From positions 46,967,963 to 47,031,962 of the forward strand of contig CM048554.1 in the NCBI GenBank assembly GCA_026413225.1: DNA of 64,000 nt, written 5' to 3'. Below the pieces are notes generated by a model. It was given only the letters and a program-made list of their open reading frames with translations. It ran no database searches and was not told the origin of the DNA. The position numbers were made by a program, and so were the translations under genes. Origin of the DNA: Otis tarda. Lineage: Eukaryota > Chordata > Aves > Otidiformes > Otididae. This document shows positions 1-12,600 of this stretch, in pieces; the stretch's first letter is position 1; every line of letters starts with the position of its first letter.

Positions 1-3000
1 TCCTCCAGCCCCTTTAGAGAAGGAAGAAAAGACAGGCTTTTAATTAAGCAAACTTTTTTTTGCTTGCTCAGATTAGCACAAAAGGGGAGTCGCTTGATGG
101 GCCTCTGAAGAGAAGGGAAAAAAAAAAGTAGCGGGAGCATGTCAGCGTGGTCCTCGCCCAGCGCCTCCGCACTGCCCGGCCGATTACTCCTCTCCCTTGG
201 CTGCCGTTCAGTCTCACTTGCCTTTATGAGCTGCCTCTTGTTCTCTGCTCACAGCTCCTCTCACTTTCCCAGCCGCTGACGGCTGTTTCTCTAATGAATG
301 CATCAGCAAATTCAACTAATCATTTATAAACATTTCTATTTAGCATCCAGACGCACAAATTGATGGTTCCCTCCTGTCTCCTCCCCCCCAACCTATTAAA
401 AAAAAATAAATACATCCTGTATTTCTTCTAATTGTATCTACTATGGAAACCAGAGCTGCCTGCCCTGCCTCACAGCCTATTCGTAAGTCACTTCGGTTCA
501 GGCATTTTCTGCCTGACATTGCAGATTCAGTCTGCTAATATTTCAGACAGCACATTGTACCAACACCACCGAGTCAAAGGCGAGCGTGCCTGCTACTCTA
601 AACTGCCAGTATTTCAACTGGGAAAAGAAGTAGACATCCGTAAGTGCTCATTCACGCCACGCAGTCTGAAATAGTGGGAAACAAATGCAGTAAAAGCATT
701 CTATTTTAAGGCTGGCTCATTAAAAGTGTCATAAGAAACATTCCCAAACAAGAAGGAAAATCGGAGCTGATCATGTCCCACTTAAATCAAAGGCAAAAAA
801 GTTTTCATTAATTCAGAAAATGCAGAGTCATGCACATGAAGGAAAAAACGCCAAATCAAACTGTAGTTCCACATTACCAATGGCCATTTCTCCATCAAAA
901 ACAGATATGCATTCCTTCTGAAGAAAAGTCAGAGCACAAATCAAACTGCTACTGGCTGGATAGGTAACATCCCTTTTTTTTCCAATTTCTGTATCAACTG
1001 TACAGTGTAACAATACTTGAGTGCAACTGAACAATATTCTCTTACCTCTGTATGGTAACTGCTGAGCACTTGTACCTCACAGCCAAGGTCAGTACAATGA
1101 TGTGCACAAATTAAATGCAAAAACAATCAACTCACTGTTGTCAGGACCATATGCAATTTTTTGTATCGCTGTACATGCCATGTTGGCTGGGTATAGGATG
1201 TCACTATCCACGACTTTCTTTGCGTGGCTACAGACGTGCCACCTAACACTGAGCCGCGCCAAGCCCCACACCACAGAGGACGTTCACAGAAGGATGGCCC
1301 TTGCTGCAGCAGCAATGGATGAAGCATCTGCCTGATTCTCCGCGTCAGCAGAGAGTGTGCCCCGACCCTTCCTGTGGGTGCTCTTGGAGCCTGCTGGGCT
1401 TCGTGCCGGGGCTGGGACGGAGCTGCAGCATGCCTTCGCACACCATCAGGGCACTAAGCTGAGTGGCACCACGTCACATCATGTATTCTCCATGCAAGGC
1501 AGAGGCCTGTCTGAAAGACCCTTATTTTGAATTTTCATTCGATTTTTAAACTCTTCTGTGCACAGATATGCCTCTTAAGATGCCATAACTCTTTCTTTCT
1601 TCTCAGCACTGTTCTCATTACAGCTGTCAGAGGTTAGGCTTTCGGCTGACGTAAACAGATTTCAAAAGAGCAGTGATGTACATGACCTGAGGCTCTGTCA
1701 GAGGTAGTAGATAAAGTTCTCCCTTGCCATTGTCTTCTTCAAGGTGACTGAGCCTGGTAAATCATTTGGGCAGCCTGGACACATTAATCAACAGAGTTGG
1801 GCCAGCAATAACTGTGAGGGCCATGGTGAGGTCCTAGCTTGCGGGTGGCAGAAAGGATGGAAACCTTCACGCCGGTACTTGGGGTGGTCTCACCGTGCAG
1901 CAGAGCCCTGTGCCTGTCCCTACTCTCCTTGCCACTCCCTGCCAGTTCTTACACAAGGGAAGCCACCACCATCCGCAACGACTCATGGGAACAGGGTAGC
2001 ATAACAGGTACCCAGCAGCATGACCCACACGCAAAGAGCATTTTCCTCGGCCAGGAGATCACCAAGCGCCAGAGAGGTGAACAGACAGCCACTGGAGTCC
2101 AAGTGAGAGCACAGAGGTGCATGGGGTCTGCTAAGGCAGCTTCCAGCAGCTCTCCCAAACTGGCACAGACCGCTGAATGCCAGCAGTCTGAGGATCTGAG
2201 CCTCCTGCCTACACTGCCTGTGGGGAGGCGAGTGGGAAGCAGCGAGGGGACAGGCAGGAAGGCAGCCTCTCTCCCCACTTGCATGGCAGGCAGCAGGGAT
2301 GGGTATCCGGGAGACCCTTCCCCCAGGAGCATCCTGATGGGAAGGCAGCCCTGAGGAGCAAAGAGCGGGACATGCGATGGCCCTGCACCCTGGCTCACGC
2401 TCCCAGACCAGCCCCAGGAAGCCAACACAGGATCTCCTCTTAAACTATTAGAGTCAGAACTGATTGGAAGCTCATTGCAACATCAACCGAGCGCTAGTTT
2501 GAGGAAACCACATTTCTCTCCAAAACTCACTTTATCTCAAGCAGAGCAAGGTAGCTGCCTTCCCTCCTTGCACGGCGAAGGCAAATATCCCTGGAATCTC
2601 TTGTTTACACAGCGACAAATTAGGGAGCTGACCCCTTAGCCCTTATTTGTACAAGTTGTGAAGACATACACTCCTCTCACACAAACTAGAAGGGTGCTCC
2701 TGAAGGATGCCCCTCCACCGAGACACGTCCCAGCAATACCAGGCACCTCCTGCCCCTCCTTGCCCTCCATTAGCCCCAGTCAGCAGGAGAGCTGGCCTTC
2801 CCCCATGCCTTTAAATGATCACCCTGGTCACCATAGTGCAGTTACTTGCTCAATTTAGCAATACTCCACTGGTTTAAAGACAGCTCCAGCTCCGATTTTT
2901 GTCTTGCCAAGGCCTGAAACTTGCTTAAATGGAGTCCGTGGAATTTGAAGGCTCACGGCAGTAAATCACATCATAAAAAGGTCAAAGTTCTGGTCGATTT

Positions 3001-6000
3001 CCAGACTAATGGTGTTTAAAACCAATAAATACTTGCCTAATACTATAAATGCAGCCATAAATTTACACTTCTACATGCATACACGTAGCTTGACACAGAG
3101 TACACAAAGTCTATCAAGGTAATGGCAAGGAACGGTCCAGAGAAATGCAAGACGCTTCTACCAGTATCACAAAGGAAAAAGAATCCTTTTCTCCACATAC
3201 TGATTCTGTGAGGATTGAAGGAAATAAATGTAATGCAGTAAGCCTGATCTTGATGTCACTTATGACAGATTTACTCCAGCTTAATATATGGGAGCTAATT
3301 TGCTGCTCTCAGTTATACAAATAAATCCTACTAGGAAACATTTGTCCTGCCCTGTAAACATTTTGAAATTTCAAAATATCTTGCTATGCTGAATCTGGGC
3401 AATTCTCAAAAGTTTTGTTTGGTAATATTTTTAATAGTTGTAAAGTATTTTTACAAGTTTGCTCTGACCAATCAAAATATGCTGTTTCAATCTGGCCAAA
3501 ATCTTCTTAGAAGTTCCTTACAGTGCTAGCCAGCCCCCACAGCAGCCACAGCAATTTTCCAAACGAGCGTCTTCTCGTGACATGTAGAAGCACCTTTAAA
3601 AGCAACCTGCAGCATCACTGGCCAGGGCAAGAGCTATAAAAGAAAGTCAACGCTTTAAAATCTTGTTCTAAATTTTTTCCATCAAAAGTCTCCTGCACCG
3701 TCCCAAAGCCGACTACAATCTACAAACAAACTCATTCTCACTGTACTAGACTGAATCATATAAATAACTCCACAAGTATATAATAAACTACGTGAAAGCG
3801 CCTGTGGTTTTCCCCTTTTAGCTTGTTTGAATCACCCTAAATCTGACTTTAATCAGTCCTAATGACCGTTTATTTCAGCCACAGCAGCCAAATTGCATTT
3901 TTACTACCAACTACAGCTACTTGTTGGAAATTTGCCCAGTTCTCTTTTCTAGTTATCACCTGCCGATACACCATGGGTCAACAACAAAGGCACAGTAATG
4001 TTCATCCTTGAGAGAGACATCATGGTGCTCCTTTTCCTCTCTCCTCTTTTCCCCCGCTCTTGAGAGGAACACCAGTAGTCATCTCTGGATTTGCTTTTAA
4101 TTGCTTTGCTTACAAGTAAGCAGAAAGAGTCTGATCTTGCCAATCTCAGCAAAAAGTGGTACTGAGCAGTGTTCTGCTCTACAAACAGTTCCCATCGATT
4201 CCCAGAGAGCTTAAGGAGAACAGAATCGGATCCTAAATAGACAACAATATACTTATGTTTTTAGTATGCTTCATTTTATGTTGCTATTTCCCTCGTGCTT
4301 CAATACCTCACGATTAAACACGTTTCCGACAACGAGCCATGCGAAGCCGTATGCGCAGTTGTGCTACAGAAAGCTATTTTTCGGTACGTCTGAGAAAATG
4401 ACATGCTAGGCGTATCCCACGTGCCTCTGCTTTCAATCATTTCTGATGAACCCAACTGTCTGGAAGGGCAGACAGGCCTGGCAGGACAGGGATTTGCTGT
4501 CAGACCGGGAGATAGCCCTGCTTCTCTGGTGAGTATTTCCGTCCTTTGGCTGTTTCCCGCGTGCAGGCTGGAAGCAAAGTCAGGCTTTGCTTCTTTTTAT
4601 ATGTGTCTATTGTCCTTACAGTAGAGCCATATTTAAATCGGTATGCAGGCTGTCACCGAAACACAAATAAATAAGGAGAAGAATGACATGTTCCCTCACA
4701 TTTTATTCCTGTTAACATGACACAGCTGGAGCGGTTTTCCTGCCTCGTGCCCCACGTCCCAGGGCCGCTCACCGGGCCACGGCTGCAGAGTCGCTCTGTG
4801 CCCACGGCCGCCTCTGCGGTGCGTGCCCATTTACTGAAGGCAACCAGGTCAAACTGTGCCACAGATGCTTGTAAGCCACATCTGGCCCCCTCGCTCTTAA
4901 AAACAATGATGCTGATGATGGACAAGCCAGAAGGTTGTATAGGGTCACATGTTTGCAGTATTTAAGCTTAAAGATAGGTGCCTACGGGGTTTGTAAAAGA
5001 CACTCAGTGACTTCTTCAGTGTTCTTCAAAGAAGCTGAGGACCTAACCCATCAGCAGAAAGCATTTTGCTGTACGCTGCCAAGTTGGACCTGGGGAAGTT
5101 CAGCAAGAGCAGAACACACTGCTCAGTGAACAGGGCACACAGTGCGCACAACGGTGGAGACGTGCGTGAGCAACAACCAACCGGTCACCATACCATACAC
5201 ACGTGCTCCCCCCACATACTTCCAGCACCGTCTGAGTGCCAAGCAACCTGCTCCTGTATTCCTCCCTGTGCTGGGATTGCCTCGCTGCTGATGTGAAAGC
5301 TCTGTGCAAGGCGGGGTGTAAAGGAAGATTTTCTGCGCGTGCTTGCAGCTCCATGCACCTTTCCCCCTCAGCTGGCCACAAAGCAGCCTGGACGTCCCTG
5401 GGAAAGAAACACGACGCGCATAAGCTCCAGATAAGGCAGGAATCCAGGCTGCAAGGACTGGGCCGCGGTGTGTTCCTGGCTGAGGCTTCGAGCGCCTTCA
5501 GCAGAGCGCTTTCAGCCTCAGCGCTGTGGCCTGCCGCAGGATGTACAGAGTGCCTCCACCAATATTCCAGCAACCTTGCAAAATTTCTCTCTCGCACATA
5601 CACATGTGCACAAACACCGCCCCCCACCACCGCCACCTCAATTTCAATAATTCCTGAGCGGATTTACCATTTCCTAAGCTGGTTGCTATAGTGACCCTGC
5701 AGAATATTTTTTCACAACACTGTTGTACTGTAAATGTTTACATACAGCATAATCCTGCCAAATTGTCTTAAGACAAAGGAAAACACGAAGTGTCTTTGCT
5801 TTATGTCCAGCCTTCCAGCTTTTTTAGCATCAAGAACGTACTTTCAACTAACAGCAGCAGCTAATTATGCCTTTCTGTGGGCTTGCGCACCCTCAGGCCT
5901 AATAATGGGTCATCTATTAGCTTTAATGAATAACAAAGCTATTGGATTTACTAGTGTTAGCTGATTTCACGCATTTCTGAGTAAATTCTGAGTTAACCGG

Positions 6001-9000
6001 AGGGCTGGGGCTTAGCTCAAGGGACAGACACCCAGTTGGTACAAAACAATGTCACTTGATTGAAGTAATAAAAAAGTTGATATTGGGGCAGGACTTTACT
6101 GATGAACATCAGGAGATTTTTTTTATAGTCTTCTTAATCTGGATAATTAATGGAACGATTTAATCATTTTTAGATAACATATGTCAGAAAAAATACATGG
6201 TTCCTGTTTTCATTCACATTCTTCTGGATTCCAGCAAGAGAGACCAACAGTCAATGGAATATAAAAGTATTTGTTCACAGTGTTGTTTTAAACAGTGTAA
6301 TGTTCCTGTATCAACATTAACAGTAGTGTGATTTATGATTACAGAACACATACATAGCTATCAGATGTCCCCCGCGCCTCTACTCTGTTTCTAAGATACT
6401 AAAGCAAAGTCCAGAGCATAATATAATTTACAGCACTATAAAATCTTTTACAACTGAAGCACAGTGAAAGCTTAATATCCAAGACCTTCTGTAATATGAC
6501 TATGTCATCTTGTTAAACTTTATTTATGGGAACACTAGGGCTGACAAGAGCTTTCTCCATGTCACTTCCCTACTGATTATCAATATCACCTTTCTCACTT
6601 CACGGTGTTCATAGAAGGAGGTCTTCCTTTCAAAAACATAGGTTCAGATAGATTACAGATTGTTTCCTCAAAGTTTATGTTTCAGTTACGGCCTTAGATC
6701 ACTTGCCCAAGATCATGATCTCTTCTTTCCTATTACAAATTTACAACGCTCTATCCACGACAATGGGTAATTCAAAGCATTTAGACCTAAGACAAATTCT
6801 GAAGCGCTGTTACCTGAACCTTCTGTGGTTTCTTTTCCCAAAAAAAGAAAAAAAAAAAAACAAACCAAACCAAGATCTTGCAATTCTTGGATCTGAATTC
6901 TCCTCTAGTTCTGCCTTCAGGATTTCAAAATAGATCATACACCAGAAAGGCCTTATTTTGTCACAACCCTTCGGATGCCAGAGGAGACTGGCATTTTTAA
7001 TTCCTGTCATTTCTACTGTTTGAGAGAGTAAAAATCCCGGAGGCCAGTCACCTTGTGAGATTTCCATGATCTGGAGCAAAATCAATGCGAGCTTGCGCCT
7101 GCCCCATCTTGGCACACTAGTGTACGAATGCAAAGCTCTGATTAAATCCAATCTGGCCTGAGAACCTAACCATCATCTCCAGTGTTATCTTAACTCAGCA
7201 CTGGATTGGAAAACTTCCTCCTTAAAGTTTCATTATGCTGCAGAGCAAGACAGAAAAGTGTTAAAAAAATCCCACAATCCTAAAAATATTTTTTTCTTTG
7301 CTTTCAGAGAGTAACACAGAATCCCCCTAGACCTCAAACACGGTCAAAGCCAGACCTGAGGTGACAGCCTGGGAAACTATCACAGTTGTCCCTTTTCACC
7401 CCTCTCCACCCCTCTACTACCCACCAAGAGTTACACAAAATATTCAGCCTGCTCAGCTGTTCAGCCCTGGTTTTGGTGGTCAGGATGCCAGCTCAGCAGC
7501 GAACATCCTACCAGCACAAAGGGATTGATCACTTGGACACCAGTCCCTTCCAGCACCACTGTCATCCTCTCCTGCACCTTCACTGTACCACAGGATAATT
7601 TCTCATTCTATAATCTCTGGACAGAGAATAACAAAAAATTAATTCTAGCACAGTATTACCAGGCAAATACCAGTTGAGGAAGGAATGTGGTCGGAATAAA
7701 AGCGATATGAATGGGCAGGTAGGCATGTTTACACCCTCACAATGTGACTTTTTCACACTTTTCTGGCAAGGAAAGGGAGCCTTAAAATAGAAATAAATTA
7801 CAACCCCTTTTCTGTTTAGTTAAAGCAGCCTTAGAACAAACAAGAAACAGGCCTGCACATCTTAAAGGCATGGCAGTAAGTCTGAAAACACATCTCATCT
7901 AAGTGTAATTTCCACTAAGCTATCTGATTCTTCAGGCTTGCCATTAGTTGAGAACATTTCCCTATCAAGGAATTCAATATTACACTCATGGTCTTTAATG
8001 TAGACTGGTGAAATATGTTACACAAAGCATCTATGGATTTTTAACATCTTTGCTCACGCTGTAGAGTGCCTAAATCTATGAGCAGTGTCCTACAAATAAA
8101 AAGGGCTCTTTGCACAGGAGGGCGTTACTAACCATGAGCACAGGCAGCAGACTCTGCATTATATTATCCAGGACTCTATGGAATCAAACTAACACAAAAA
8201 TGTGTAATTATTACAGTAGCCAAATACACATGGAGCTCTGCTCCCTATTAGTAGAAACCTGCACTGCTACATTTACTACTGCTGTCCTAAGCTTCTCTCC
8301 CTGAGATTCTCTATAAACATGCTAGCCCTCTAAAATTCAAAACTTCATCTTATCCTGGTAGGGAAGTTAAATCTGGAATCAACCAGCATCACAGAAAAAC
8401 TTCAGCCCTCCTGGCACTTCTTCAACAAAGGACATGTTTGTACTATTGATTGTACTGCTGAAAATAATTTTACTGTGTTGACAGGCGTCACTCAGCACAG
8501 ATTGTGATGAAAAGCTGAAAATTAGAAAGTTAAATGAACACCTGCAACAATTTTCCTGCCAATTTTACAAAAAAAATAAATATTGAATTATTCTGATAAG
8601 TGGGTCAAATTCATCCCTGGTGTCATGGCCCTTTGAGGTTAACAGCGCTATGACAGGAATGAGTTTGGCTCCTGTGTCTCTTTCACAGAGCAAATGCTCC
8701 TCTGAACTCTTCAAACCCCCTGTGCCAATATTCATCTTCATTTAGAACCCATCTTTCCCTCTTTACTGAGCTTCCGCAGCAAAGCCATAATTTTCCTATC
8801 AACTTGTAGTCAATTATGTTGACAGTTTGACATGAATATTGTACGTACACAAAAATAATTTGCAAAACAGCTTTTTCAATTGTTAGACTTAACAGTCATT
8901 TCCATCACACACAATCTTTGATGTGTATTATTCCACAAGCTATCCTTCCGGGAAGAATATGCATCCCTCCACATCATAGCTGCTTGAGTAGTATTTTACA

Positions 9001-9563
9001 TACCTGTGGTGCTGCAGAGATTTTATGAAAAAGCTACTATTATGCAGCTTCATTTTCATCCTGTCTTTTTTTTTCCTTTTTTATTCTATTGCTAGCAGAC
9101 AGAGGAGGCACAGCTTATTTATCTCTTGCACAGCAAGTAAGAATTTTACTCTTGCAATCTACAAGTGCTTACATAGCAAGAAATTCCTGTAAGTCCCAAG
9201 AAATCCACAGAGGGTTACGGCATCTTGATTAGATTCCCTCCAACTCATGTTTGGGCAGGTTCTGATACTCCAACAGCAGAGAAGTGTGTGGACGTTATGA
9301 AAAACATTTTCTGCAGATCTGCTACAGAGAGCAATGCTCCGCTGGGTTTCCTTATCCTTATTACAGTCTGCTCACACCTGTGGATGTACAGCTACCTCAT
9401 TCAGTGAGAAGGGCTTCAGAAGGCGCGCAGGAAGCAAAAAGCAGATGATAGATTATCATATATTTCAAGGGCCATTGAGTCTCGTTTTCTGCACATTTGC
9501 CCTTTCAAATCTCAAAATATAGACAAAGTCTCAGATTTCAAGTTTTGAAAAAGACCACTTTAC
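1..9563 (-). other. PKDCC intron 5, partial; no exon recognised
   Basis: AT-rich non-coding DNA downstream of exon 5. I looked on the minus strand for the missing C-terminal exons (around a Cys-Trp-Pro-Ser-Tyr-His-His motif and a Thr-Gly-x-x-Leu-Val-Phe-Phe-Lys-Thr motif) and found neither. Short simple tracts are present, for example A-runs near 6850. A moderately GC-rich patch at about 1750-2430 carries two overlapping frames on opposite strands without recognisable family similarity. Assignment to intron 5 is by inference from gene order. Confidence 0.7.
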
Positions 9564-9671
9564 CAGCTTTCGGTATCCGGGTCGTGTTCTGTAGGTACTC
9601 TCCACTCTTATACAGATCCAAAACTCTCTCTAGCTGAGCAGCTGTCTCATCTATTCCCCAGTGAAGTTCTC
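9564..9671 (-). CDS. PKDCC: PKDCC exon 5: C-lobe helix
   Basis: This exon of about 108 bases encodes the end of Gly385 and residues 386-420: [20 protein letters not shown], then [10 protein letters not shown] and RIPKA. The acceptor is GCTTTTAAAG|GA, with a modest pyrimidine tract. The proposed donor is GCTG|GTAAAG at 9563-9562, leaving phase 1. Similarity to mammals is strong through YLQNTT; the RIPKA tail is less conserved and depends on the donor choice. If the donor is not used, the frame adds only KVVFFKT after Gly and stops at 9540-9538. The next exon should begin near the residues preceding a Cys-Trp-Pro motif; no such coding sequence is visible further left in this window. Confidence 0.88.
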
Positions 9672-12600
9672 CTTTAAAAGCACAGCAAAAGAATGAGTTA
9701 GATGAGGAGCAACCCGCACGGGACGAAAACGAGGTTGCATTCAAATAAAGCCCTAAGCATGAGAGGCCAGCGGTGCCCGCTCTACGACGGCATTGTGATG
9801 CGGACATGAAGTCCATAAGTTACCACAGATTTGGTATCATATCTGACATGAGCCAGGCATGTCAAGGGCTGGCTCGTCCAGCTGGCAACCCCAGGTCTGT
9901 GGGCAGAAAACACTGCGGTGAGCTCCCCACGAGGGATGAACTTTAGTCAACACGGGGAAGGCTTTGCTTGTTAATTAGTTATAGCCCAGCATCATTAACT
10001 TCCCCATTGAATACACACAGTACAAGGTGTAAAACCCCTAGAACAACATGCCAAAAACCCTCAAATCAGATTTACAGGCACATGCAACTACTCTTGTCCC
10101 AAAGGCACTTTACTACTAATCAGTAAAGATCTACAGTAATGTCACTTGTCTCTGGCTTGTGAGGTACAGAAGCACCACTGGTACCACTGGCAACGGGGAG
10201 GTATCCTGGTTTTATCAGTAAACTTCCCCTTGTTATAGACAGAGGCTTCTCCAGATCCCACAAGGGATTGCATTCTCATGCAGTTCACCCCAGCACTGAA
10301 ATGTCAGGAGGAAGTATACACCTCTGTGAAGCCTAGATAATATCCCAAAATGAGATTTCTCTGGTATACAGGGCCATTCTTGCCCTCTCTGTATAGGGGG
10401 AATTTTACCCCAATCTGGTTCTATCACAGTGAACATAAAGCAGCATCCCCCACATCCCAAGCGTGACAGTCAGGCTAAAAAAGGAAATACTTGGTATCAC
10501 CACGTTTATTGCAATTACCTGTTGCATTGACGATCTTATCCAGTAACGGTCGCAGTGAGGATGGCGCACTGTGTGGCAGAAGATATGTGAAAAAAAACCT
10601 GCAATGGAAAAGTAACCCATACTGAAATTTTTTTTTAAAGAGTTTACAAATGTCTGGTAACTACTAAACAAAATAAGAAATAAAATTCCTATTGCTTATA
10701 ATCCAGTGACCTATTCAGGAAATATAATCATATTCTATAGTCAAATAAATATAAAGCTGAGACTATTCACTCAGCTGTCTGGCATGCCTAGACCACGCTG
10801 CTATACACAAAGCTGCCTTGTAACTATGTGTAAATGTGCCATTAATACAGAAATTTGCAGTGAAGCCCCATAGATTGTGACTATTTCCAAAGCTGTCTGT
10901 AACAAACTAAAAGGATGCCATCAATCCCAGAAGTCTTGGGTTTTTTTTTTTAAACCTTGAAAGTGCATAAATCAAATATCTGCTCATTTTAAATAACTGA
11001 CTACTATTTTCTTTTCTACAATTTTCTTAGATTTTCAAATGAATTGTCAGGAGAAAGATGCCTTCTATTGTTTTAATGCCACTACAATTCAGAATGACTT
11101 CTCTGTTCTCATCATTTGTCTAAATTCAAGATACATTCATGTAGATATTCATCGATGGATGCATACTCTCCATTTTAATGTTTTTAACTACAAAAAAAAA
11201 AACAATAAACTTTTACCATCCCTTGAAATACACTTAATTTTCGCATTGTTCCTTTACATTTCTATTACTCTGCCAATATTACCATCCACTGCAAACTCAG
11301 TGTCATAGCAACCTAAGGTGGAGATGGACAGTTCAGGATCTGACAATATAAACAGAACCATCAGACACAAATATTAGGTAATGAGCAGAATAGGAAAACA
11401 ATTGGGAAATCGCTCTGCTTTACATCTAACCTGCAGAGTAAGTGTTTTTTCATGTACAGAGGCCACATTGTCAAAGAGAAACCTCCAGGGATCCATGCAC
11501 AGGAGGGAGACTAGCAGATGTCTTACATAAGCATAAATTAAAAAATTAAGTTACTGCTAGCAAAAATTGCTCATAAACACAGGTATTACTGAACTGACAT
11601 ATTCCACTTACACAATAAATATTTCTTTGAGATTTTAACTCCCTTTTTCATCCCTCATCAAAATTAGTATTTATATTATTTATTATATATTTATATTAAT
11701 TATAAATAAACCATATTTATAATATTTATATATTTAATATATTTAAATATATTTATTAAGATGGATTATCCCCAGGTAGGTTTTCTTAGCAATGAGCACG
11801 AAACAGCCAATATAAATATACACATAACTCTAAAGAGCAGTATAGCGTTTGTAATGAATAATTTGTCTGGTAAATTTAACTTATTTCTCTGTTTAGAGAT
11901 TACCCACAGGCAGAGTCTGACTGATTGTGAACAGCTCTTCGCAAAAATTCAGTAGCTGCAATTTACTTTGCTAAACGCCGGAGTCACGGAGGTTAGTGTT
12001 TTTCCGTGGCTATAGAAATATACGACTTGCAAACGCCCACATCTGATATTCTGACATGGGGAGATGCTGGTGCCTACACAGCTTAATTGCAGGAACATTT
12101 GTTATTCATCGATTGCAGGGCCAGTGGCATCCCTTGTGATCTACATAACACAGATTGTCAGATCCTTTCACATTTGTTCCTACAGTCATTTTCTCCTTTC
12201 TTTTTTTCTTTTTGAGAACTATCTGATCTTAATTTAAGAATTGTCAGTGATGGAGAATTCATCTCAGCCATTGGTTAATAGTTAAAAATATTAACCATCC
12301 TTACTTTTAAAACTGCCCAGTGCTTTGAAAGCTGTTCCTCCAAACATTTGGAGGAAAACACATAAAGACACATTTGTGACAGAAGGTAATCAACTGAACA
12401 TTAAGGTGAGCCAGTTCTTGCATAGTAGAGGGGTTTTTTTCCAAAATGTTTTCTCTCCTTTAATTATTTACCTCATAAAGAATCCAGCTAGATAGCTTAA
12501 TTACACTTTCAAGGCTAGGGCCTGCTATATTTTAAAATTACAAGGGGTTTATGCACTGTTTGACATACTCCTGCTTTTGACTTCTACCAAACAGCCCCAG

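Noticed and set aside
1780..1830. Possible PKDCC exon 6 piece, reading SYCWPNSVD on the minus strand
   Set aside because: Only Cys-Trp-Pro agrees with the expected motif; the His residues are missing and a stop follows at once.
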